A stretch of 11,869 nucleotides of DNA from Scatomonas sp963649395 (GTDB taxonomy: Bacteria > Bacillota > Clostridia > Lachnospirales > Lachnospiraceae): positions 1-11,869 of the forward strand of contig CAVJHW010000078.1 in the NCBI GenBank assembly GCA_963649395.1. The letters are read 5' to 3'. The position numbers and the translations under genes are program-made. The stretch's first letter is position 1. Each line of letters starts with the position of its first letter. Under the pieces are notes generated by a model that saw only the letters and a program-made list of their open reading frames with translations, made no database searches and was not told the DNA's origin. Shown here piece by piece: positions 6,716 through 11,869 of the stretch.

Positions 6716-7843
6716 ATGAGCAGTTATCAAGAGGCATATAAGAAGAGGGTTAGATTCACCAGGGCGGAATTATACCATTGTCATCCCATTCAGGCTCCCA
6801 GAGCCTTCTATGATTCCACGGGGGGTCCCTTCGACACCGTTCCCATGGATGCCTGGCTGGTTCTCTATAATGAAAATGGTACCTTTGGCCAGAGTCCCTG
6901 TTCCCTGCGGATGGCGGATTTCCTGAAGACCCTCATCAACGGAGAGACCAAGACCTACGAGGAATGGTACAAGATCCTGTATTGGCAGATTCGCAATTGC
7001 GGATTCTCCAGCGAGTCGGCCTTGGAGCTGGGTCGGGTGGATTTGGCCTTCTATGATATCCTGGCCAAGGAGGCAGGCCTGCCCCTCCACCGCTTCTTTG
7101 GCGCTGACCGGGATTGGGCCGGTGTATATGCCAGCGGCTGCGGGACCAACCTGACTATCCAGGAGATGGAGGAAGAGGTGAAGTCCTTCATCGATGACGG
7201 TTATACCACCTTCAAGATGAAGATCGCCACAGACTTTGGCAGCAAGCTGGATTGGGATCTGGAGAGGGTTCGGATCGTCCGGTCTCTCATCGGGGATAAG
7301 GCCAGACTGGCGCTGGATGCCAACCAGCTGTGGAAGGCAGAGGAAGCCTTGGATTTTGCCAGAAAGGTAGAGAAGTATAACATTGCCTGGCTGGAGGAGC
7401 CGGTGCAGTCCTATGATATGCTGGAGCTGGAGAAGCTGATCAAGGAATCCCCCATCCCCATTGCCATGGGAGAATCCCCCCGATGCTATTATCCTTTGGA
7501 ATGCTATGTAAGAGCCGGTGTCTCCCAGCTGCAGCCTATTCCTACCAATTTGAGTTCTGTAGAGGATTGGATGAAGGCCCGGGATTTGGCCAGGGCAAAC
7601 CAGCTGGAATTCACCTCCGGAGGATATTCCCATCTGACAGCCTCCTTCATTGCCTCCGGCGCTGAGGAGGATATGGTGGAATACCTGGTGCCGGTGATGA
7701 GGCCCCTGTATGAGATTATGGAGCTTAGGCCTGAGGAAAGAGATGGCAGATTCTACCTGCCCCAGGAACCGGGTATCTGCATGTCTCCCAATATCAAGAA
7801 GCTGGAGCAGGCAGGGGTATTTGCGACAAAGACCTATTTCTAA
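6716..7843 (+). CDS. Enolase-superfamily enzyme (mandelate racemase / muconate lactonizing-like)
   Basis: This 375-aa protein has the two-domain enolase-superfamily layout: a capping domain (about 1-130) and a modified barrel. The KxK catalytic motif is at K167-M-K169. The metal ligands are D201 (LALDANQLW), E227 (WLEEPV) and E253 (MGESPR). Their spacing of 26 and 26 residues equals that of mandelate racemase (D195, E221, E247). H306 (GGYSHLTASF) is near the expected second base. The Asp that normally partners that His, in the common QPD motif, is absent: the sequence reads QPIPTN (273-278). Members abstract a proton alpha to a carboxylate, for example in sugar-acid dehydration or epimerisation. 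The substrate here is unknown. The ATG follows the previous stop by one base, with GAGGAG at 6703-6708, so the pair is co-translated. A terminator follows. Confidence 0.87.
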   Translation: MSSYQEAYKKRVRFTRAELYHCHPIQAPRAFYDSTGGPFDTVPMDAWLVLYNENGTFGQSPCSLRMADFLKTLINGETKTYEEWYKILYWQIRNCGFSSESALELGRVDLAFYDILAKEAGLPLHRFFGADRDWAGVYASGCGTNLTIQEMEEEVKSFIDDGYTTFKMKIATDFGSKLDWDLERVRIVRSLIGDKARLALDANQLWKAEEALDFARKVEKYNIAWLEEPVQSYDMLELEKLIKESPIPIAMGESPRCYYPLECYVRAGVSQLQPIPTNLSSVEDWMKARDLARANQLEFTSGGYSHLTASFIASGAEEDMVEYLVPVMRPLYEIMELRPEERDGRFYLPQEPGICMSPNIKKLEQAGVFATKTYF

Positions 7844-7862
7844 CCATATCGTATCGGATTAC

Positions 7863-7906
7863 AGCCAGGGAAGAAACTGCGAAGAGCAGCTTCCCTGGCT
7901 TTTATT
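7863..7906 (+). terminator. Rho-independent terminator after the enolase-superfamily gene
   Basis: A perfect 11-bp stem is formed by AGCCAGGGAAG (7863-7873) and CTTCCCTGGCT (7890-7900). An inner CTGC/GCAG mini-stem (7877-7880 with 7886-7889) extends it, and TTTTATT runs from 7900 to 7906. It begins 20 nt after the stop codon and ends the first gene block. The second importer therefore needs its own promoter. Confidence 0.88.
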
Positions 7907-7996
7907 GGTGACGGAGCAGTCGGCAGTCCGCCCCAATCCTGTCGAAGAGCCGGAGATAGGGGAACTTGACTAAAATACAGGAGAAGGTTGGAAGAA

Positions 7997-8061
7997 AAAG
8001 CTGAAAATTAAACAGTCAAAGTGGAAAATTAGACGGATTCAATAGGGAAAAGTGCTAGAAT
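7997..8061 (+). promoter_or_regulatory. Activator-type promoter with two 21-bp-spaced direct repeats (site B)
   Basis: AAAGCTGAAAATT (7997-8009) and AAAGTGGAAAATT (8018-8030) match at 11 of 13 positions and are exactly 21 bp apart. A poor -35 (ACGGAT, 8033-8038) and an extended -10 (TGC then TAGAAT, 8053-8061) follow with a 17-nt spacer. The start site would be near 8068. The element aligns without gaps to 5438-5502 at an offset of 2559 bp. Over 5453-5502 compared with 8012-8061, 37 of 50 bases are the same. It should drive the second importer. The rest of the gap (7907-7996) shows nothing further that I can name. Confidence 0.7.
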
Positions 8062-8094
8062 TTAAAAAGCGGAAGGGAGGAAAGAATAAGATAT

Positions 8095-8994
8095 ATGAGA
8101 AAGAGAAAAAACATATGGAGAAAAAGCGCCCGGCCCTATCTCATGCTTTTGCCGGCCTTCGCAGTCATTTGTGTCTTCATGATCTATCCCATCATTAACA
8201 CCTTTTTCCTAAGTACCCAGAATCATGTATTGACCAATCTGAAAAATGCAGGATTCATCGGTCTGGATAATTTTACCAAGCTGTTTCAGGATGCAACCTT
8301 CTGGAAGGCAGCCAAGAACTCCTTGTGGTGGACGGTGATGAACGTAGGCTTGCAAGCCTTCTTCGGCCTGATCGTGGCCTTGATCCTCAACATGAAGTTT
8401 AAGGGTCGAGGGATTTTCCGAGCCCTGATGTTCACCCCCTGGGCGGTGGGTGGTATCCTGGTAGCCTTGATCTGGAGCTTCATGTTCAATGAAAGTGTAG
8501 GCGTCATCGGAGATTTATTGAAGAAGATGGGCATTATCAGCCAAAATATGTCCTGGTTCTCCAGCGGGCCAAGAGCCATGTGGGCTCTGACCATTGCCAA
8601 TACCTGGCGGGGAATTCCCTTCTTTGCCATCAGTATCCTGTCCAGTCTTCAGACCATCTCGCCGGATGTCTATGAGGCGGCGGATGTGGACGGGGCCGGC
8701 AGCTGGAAGAAGTTCTGGAGGATTACCCTTCCCCTGATCAAGGATACCCTCTTGCTGACCATCCTGCTTCGAACCATCTGGACCTTGAATGTGGTAGATA
8801 TCATCTATGGTATGACGAAGGGGGGACCCAACTTCTCCACCCTTACCATTCCGGTATATATCATGATGAAATTTACGGATTCCATGGATGCGGGATATGC
8901 CTCCGCCATGGCCGTGGTGATGGTGCTTGTACTGCTGATATTTTCTGTCATCTACCTGAAGGTAGGAAAATACGGAAAGGAGGAATATTATTGA
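8095..8994 (+). CDS. Sugar ABC transporter permease, MalF/UgpA type (CUT1), importer 2
   Basis: This 299-aa permease is the first gene of the second importer. It has a basic N-terminus (MRKRKNIWRKSARP) and a first membrane segment at about 15-38. Several more hydrophobic stretches follow, with the EAA loop at 192-214 (VYEAADVDGAGS, then ITLPLI). VDIIYGMTKGGP (234-245) is the MalF/UgpA-type signature. The ATG at 8095 is the only sensible start. The nearest good ribosome site, GGAGG at 8076-8080, is 14 nt away, longer than usual, which may lower translation. The protein is clearly different from the first MalF-type permease in the window, so this is a separate importer and not a recent duplication. 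Its stop overlaps the next start by one base. Confidence 0.93.
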   Translation: MRKRKNIWRKSARPYLMLLPAFAVICVFMIYPIINTFFLSTQNHVLTNLKNAGFIGLDNFTKLFQDATFWKAAKNSLWWTVMNVGLQAFFGLIVALILNMKFKGRGIFRALMFTPWAVGGILVALIWSFMFNESVGVIGDLLKKMGIISQNMSWFSSGPRAMWALTIANTWRGIPFFAISILSSLQTISPDVYEAADVDGAGSWKKFWRITLPLIKDTLLLTILLRTIWTLNVVDIIYGMTKGGPNFSTLTIPVYIMMKFTDSMDAGYASAMAVVMVLVLLIFSVIYLKVGKYGKEEYY

Positions 8995-9836
8995 TGAAGC
9001 CCCGTACAAAGAAAAAAATCGGTAAAATATTCAAATGCTATATTCCGGTGGTGATCTTCACCCTCTTTACCCTCTTTCCCTTTTATTGGTTCCTCTGTAC
9101 CTCCTTTAAGGAGGAAAGCAGCATCATGCAGCTGCCCCTGAAGTATTTTCCCACCACCTTTACCCTGGATAATTATAAGAGCATCCTAAGCAGCATGGGA
9201 TTCGACAAATACTTCCTGAACAGTTTGTTTGTCGCTGTCCTTACCACCATTGTTATTATGTTTATCGCCATCTGGGGTGGTTTTGCCCTCTCCCGGTACA
9301 AGTTCAAGGGGAAAAAGTTCACCTTTTTCCTGCTCTTGATCACCCAGATGTTGCCGGGAATCGTTATCCTGATTCCCCTCTTTACTATCTTTAACAAGCT
9401 GGGCCTTATCAACAATCTGTGGGCCTTGGTATTGGTAAATTCTACGGTGAATCTGCCCTTCTGCATGATCATGATGAGCGGATTCTTCTCCGGAGTCCCC
9501 ACCACCCTGGAGGAAGCAGCGCAGATTGACGGCTGTTCCATCTTTGGAGCTATCTTCAAGGTGGTTCTTCCGGCAGTTTTGCCCGGAATCGTATCCTGCG
9601 GAGCCTTCGCCTTTGTCAATTCCTGGAATGAGTTCGTCTTTGCCTTGAATTTCATCAATGACTCGGACAAATTCACTCTTCCTGTGGGCTTGAGCATGAT
9701 GAAGGGGGAATTCACGGTCAACTACGGCGGTTTGGCTGCCGGTACCATCATAGCTTTGATACCGGTATTGCTGATATTCTGCTACATTCAGAAGTATCTG
9801 GTACAGGGCCTGTCAGCAGGCGCTGTAAAAGGATAA
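8994..9836 (+). CDS. Sugar ABC transporter permease, MalG/UgpE type (CUT1), importer 2
   Basis: This 280-aa membrane subunit pairs with the preceding permease. The N-terminus is very basic (MKPRTKKKIGK) and the first membrane segment lies at about 16-36. The EAA motif is at 173-194 (EEAAQIDGCS, then VVLPAVL). NSWNEFVFALNFI (209-221) and the C-terminal LSAGAVKG are MalG/UgpE signatures. I chose the ATG at 8994, in a TGATG overlap with the previous stop, because AAAGGAGG at 8976-8983 is well placed. A TTG at 8991 would add one residue and is less likely. The binding-protein gene starts 26 nt later with no terminator between, so the three genes form one transcript. Confidence 0.93.
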   Translation: MKPRTKKKIGKIFKCYIPVVIFTLFTLFPFYWFLCTSFKEESSIMQLPLKYFPTTFTLDNYKSILSSMGFDKYFLNSLFVAVLTTIVIMFIAIWGGFALSRYKFKGKKFTFFLLLITQMLPGIVILIPLFTIFNKLGLINNLWALVLVNSTVNLPFCMIMMSGFFSGVPTTLEEAAQIDGCSIFGAIFKVVLPAVLPGIVSCGAFAFVNSWNEFVFALNFINDSDKFTLPVGLSMMKGEFTVNYGGLAAGTIIALIPVLLIFCYIQKYLVQGLSAGAVKG

Positions 9837-9862
9837 ATACCATAACAGAAAAGGAGAAGGGT

Positions 9863-11227
9863 ATGAAGAGAAAGAAATTGGTAGCAATGGCATTGACAGG
9901 GGTTTTGTGTGTAGGCATGTTGGGAGCAGCAGGCTGCTCCGGCAAGGAGGCTGCCAAGGATAGCAGCTCCGCCAGCACCGGCAGCTCGACGGCAGAGGGA
10001 GGAACCACGGGGGAGAAGGAAACCATCGAATTCTGGTATCATGATGGGAATACGACCTCCAATCCCATCTTTGAGGAGCTCATCAAGCGCTTCGAGGAGA
10101 AATATCCCCAATACGAAGTGAATTATGTGGGTCTGCCTTCCGATTCCTATTTGCAGAAATACAACACCGCTGTGGCCACCAACACAGTTCCGGATGTCAT
10201 CAGTATCCGGGACATGGATGTTTCCTCCTTTGTCAGCCAGGAGGCCTTGATGTCCATGGATGAGGTATATGAGAATTTCTCAGAGAAGGATCATCTCAAT
10301 ACCGCCGTGATCGATGCGGTTCGCACCTGCGCCTCGGACGGGAAACTTTATTGCATGCCCCAGTATATTACCACCGATATTTCCTGGTGTAATACCAAGC
10401 TTATGGAGGAGAAGGGGGTATCTGTCCCGGCGACTCTGGATGAGTTCCTGGAGGATTGCGAGAAATATGCAGATTCTGCCAATGGAACCTATTTCTACTC
10501 CCTGCGAGGAGGAGCCGGTTCCATGGAGAATATGTTTGATTTTATCTTCACCTACGCGGATCAGAACAGCCTCTTCGATGAGGAAGGCAATTGCGTACTG
10601 GATCAGCCTGTCTTTGCGGAAGCCCTGGATCTCTATGCCGGCATTTATTGGAATGGCTGGACTTCCCAGGATAGCGTGACCAATGGTTTCAAGGAGATGG
10701 TTGCCGAGTTTGGTTCTCAGACCAGCATGTACATGAGCCACAATTCCTCTTCTCTGGCAGAGCATAAGAAGAACCTGGGAGAGGGCAATTTCGCCAATGT
10801 CATCGCACCGGCCAATTCCAAGGGCAATGTGGTAACAAAAGACCTTTCCTTCATCGGTTATGCCATCATGGAGGGAGCAGAGCATAAGGAAGGGGCTCAG
10901 GCCTTCATCGAATATCTGGTTTCCTGCGAGGGCGCTTCTTACCTGTGCGAGCAGGAGGGACGTGTACCCATCAACGACCTGATCTATGAAGAAGAGTGGT
11001 ACAAGAATGATGAATATAACAAGGTATATCAGGAAATGCTTTCCGCTGACAATGTGAAGTTCCTGCCCCATGCCATCTGGCTGACGGAGTGGAATGAATT
11101 CCGCAGCAATTACCAGGAGCCGGGCTTCCAGGCTGTTCTGATGAAGGAAAGAACTTCTGAGGAGGTACTCAAGGAGTGGGCAGATTATCTGACCACAGCC
11201 CAGAAGGCCTATCTGGCAGCCCAATAA
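9863..11227 (+). CDS. Extracellular solute-binding lipoprotein (family 1), importer 2
   Basis: This 454-aa lipoprotein captures the sugar outside the cell and delivers it to the two permeases just upstream. It has a classic lipoprotein signal: a basic start (MKRKK), a hydrophobic core, and a lipobox ending GAAGC with C25 as the predicted lipid-anchored residue. A Ser/Thr/Gly-rich tether follows (about 26-50). The mature domain starts with IEFWYHDGNTT, and the helix FEELIKRFEEKYPQY is typical of family 1 (SBP_bac_1) proteins. Many aromatic residues (for example Trp in ISWCNT and IYWNGWTS) suit a sugar-binding cleft. AAGGAG at 9851-9856 supports the start. No counterpart for importer 1 is in the window, so this protein could conceivably serve both, but a second gene to the left is more likely. 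Confidence 0.94.
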   Translation: MKRKKLVAMALTGVLCVGMLGAAGCSGKEAAKDSSSASTGSSTAEGGTTGEKETIEFWYHDGNTTSNPIFEELIKRFEEKYPQYEVNYVGLPSDSYLQKYNTAVATNTVPDVISIRDMDVSSFVSQEALMSMDEVYENFSEKDHLNTAVIDAVRTCASDGKLYCMPQYITTDISWCNTKLMEEKGVSVPATLDEFLEDCEKYADSANGTYFYSLRGGAGSMENMFDFIFTYADQNSLFDEEGNCVLDQPVFAEALDLYAGIYWNGWTSQDSVTNGFKEMVAEFGSQTSMYMSHNSSSLAEHKKNLGEGNFANVIAPANSKGNVVTKDLSFIGYAIMEGAEHKEGAQAFIEYLVSCEGASYLCEQEGRVPINDLIYEEEWYKNDEYNKVYQEMLSADNVKFLPHAIWLTEWNEFRSNYQEPGFQAVLMKERTSEEVLKEWADYLTTAQKAYLAAQ

Positions 11228-11238
11228 GGGGTAGGGAG

Positions 11239-11277
11239 TCTGCCGGGCGGATGGGTCCAACCGGTGCCCCGGGCAGA
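11239..11277 (+). other. Imperfect GC-rich hairpin after the binding-protein gene
   Basis: TCTGCC at 11239-11244 pairs with GGCAGA at 11272-11277. Inside, GGGC (11245-11248) can pair with GCCC (11266-11269), and a small GGT/ACC stem is possible at the tip. There is no T-run after it (TAGGAGCC follows), so it is not a convincing terminator. It may protect the 3' end of the transporter mRNA (inference). Confidence 0.45.
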
Positions 11278-11298
11278 TAGGAGCCTAGAATAGAATAA

Positions 11299-11365
11299 AG
11301 CGACTGCCGGAAGAGATTGCCGGAAGAGATTGCCGAATGACGGGAAAGTCATTCGGCTAGTCGCT
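11299..11365 (+). promoter_or_regulatory. Structured leader with nested stems upstream of the kinase gene
   Basis: An outer stem AGCGACT/AGTCGCT (11299-11305 with 11359-11365) encloses a perfect 10-bp stem. In that stem GCCGAATGAC (11332-11341) pairs with GTCATTCGGC (11348-11357) around a GGGAAA loop. Between them lie two copies of a 13-base repeat whose GCCG heads could compete for the same CGGC partner, so alternative folds are possible. The 3' side is followed by GTTTAACCTTCTT, a weak tail for a terminator. It could be a poor terminator or an attenuator-like leader. I recognise no known riboswitch class. Confidence 0.45.
11306..11331 (+). repeat. Tandem 13-bp repeat, two perfect copies
   Basis: GCCGGAAGAGATT is present at 11306-11318 and again at 11319-11331. 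A degenerate third start (GCCGAA) at 11332 begins the inner hairpin. Two copies are too few for a satellite, and the unit is too short for a CRISPR repeat. A slippage event inside the structured leader is the simplest origin. Confidence 0.85.
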
Positions 11366-11401
11366 GTTTAACCTTCTTGCGCTTATGGGGAAAGGAGTTC
11401 T

Positions 11402-11869
11402 GTGAAAAAGCTGAAGACGTGGTTTCAGAATCATTCCATACGATTCAAAATGATTGTCATGGTCTTTGGAGTAGTTGCCGTATTGCAAGTCCTGAATGCC
11501 TTCGTCTTCACGGCAACCGTGTCCTCCAAATTCCAGGATAACATTTCCCAGGCCAATCTGCAGACCACAGAGCAAATGGCCTTTAACCTGAATCGGGCTA
11601 TGGATGATATTGTCAGTGGAATGGTATCCATTCGGGAGGAAATGCTAAGCAATCAATTCTCCGTGGTGGATGAAGGGGCGGAAAATAATTATATTGCCAG
11701 AAATATCTCCTACCAAAGCAGGTTCAATCAGCTGATGTCAGCGGATGAAAATTATCGTTTTATCCATTCTATGCTGATTTTGAACGAGAAAGACCATTAT
11801 TCTTATACGCGGGATGAATATCAATATCTCACGCTGACCCAGGATTCCCTCTTTCAGAAGGTGGTGGAG
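11402..11869 (+). CDS. Sensor histidine kinase, YesM-like, N-terminal part (runs off the window)
   Basis: An open frame runs from a GTG at 11402 to the last base (156 codons, no stop). The start is supported by AAAGGAG at 11391-11397, though the 4-nt gap is short. The visible part has a basic N-terminus (KKLKTWFQNHSIRFK), one membrane segment at about 17-40, and a predicted extracellular domain with helical, Gln/Asn-rich stretches (about 41-156). Examples are MDDIVSGMVSIREEML and FIHSMLILNEKDHYSY. This matches the N-terminal half of YesM-type sensors, which have an extracytoplasmic Cache-like domain followed by HAMP and His_kinase domains. The HAMP and kinase domains would lie to the right of the window, so the kinase assignment is an inference. 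These sensors usually sit beside CUT1 importers with a YesN-type AraC response regulator, which would fit the direct repeats at 5438 and 7997. Confidence 0.72.
   Translation, partial: MKKLKTWFQNHSIRFKMIVMVFGVVAVLQVLNAFVFTATVSSKFQDNISQANLQTTEQMAFNLNRAMDDIVSGMVSIREEMLSNQFSVVDEGAENNYIARNISYQSRFNQLMSADENYRFIHSMLILNEKDHYSYTRDEYQYLTLTQDSLFQKVVE

Noticed and set aside
7710..7973. Open frame of 87 codons across the end of the enolase-superfamily gene
   Set aside because: It spans the terminator stem and overlaps a confident gene in another frame, with no supporting motif.
11306..11341. Short CRISPR-like array
   Set aside because: The units are 13 bp, directly abutting with no spacers, and only two are intact. 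They belong to the structured leader.

Overview
The window looks like chromosomal DNA from a Gram-positive Bacillota/Clostridia bacterium of the Lachnospiraceae type. The signs are strong GGAGG-type Shine-Dalgarno sites, one-base TGATG overlaps between paired permease genes, a lipobox-bearing solute-binding protein, CUT1-class sugar ABC importers without their own ATPase, and a YesM-like sensor kinase. No mobile element, tRNA, rRNA or CRISPR array is visible. Every supported gene is on the + strand.

Layout. Positions 1-218 are a leader or intergenic stretch. Next comes a first block: two CUT1 permeases (219-1094 and 1094-1924), a hairpin with no U-tract, a cytoplasmic GH31 glycoside hydrolase (2013-4451) and an amidohydrolase-2 family TIM-barrel enzyme (4469-5377). 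A promoter-like element (5438-5502) precedes a uroporphyrinogen-decarboxylase-like protein (5527-6714) and an enolase-superfamily enzyme (6716-7843). That block closes at a good intrinsic terminator (7863-7906). A second promoter of the same design (7997-8061) drives a complete membrane and binding set of a second CUT1 importer: permeases at 8095-8994 and 8994-9836, and a lipoprotein binding protein at 9863-11227. After a structured 174-nt gap, a GTG-started sensor histidine kinase begins at 11402 and runs off the right edge.

How the parts may work together (inference). Two importers bring in an oligosaccharide or glycoside and the GH31 enzyme cuts an alpha-linked sugar from it inside the cell. 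The amidohydrolase, the UROD-like protein and the enolase-superfamily enzyme then act on a released sugar derivative or aglycone. The substrate cannot be read from the sequence. 

The most notable finding is that the promoters before the UROD-like gene and before the second transporter align without gaps (37 of 50 positions). Each carries two tandem AAAG-(N)-GAAAA boxes exactly 21 bp apart, upstream of a poor -35 and an extended -10 (TGC-TAAAAT or TGC-TAGAAT). This is the geometry of an AraC-family activator site and fits control by a YesM/YesN-type two-component system whose kinase starts at the right edge.
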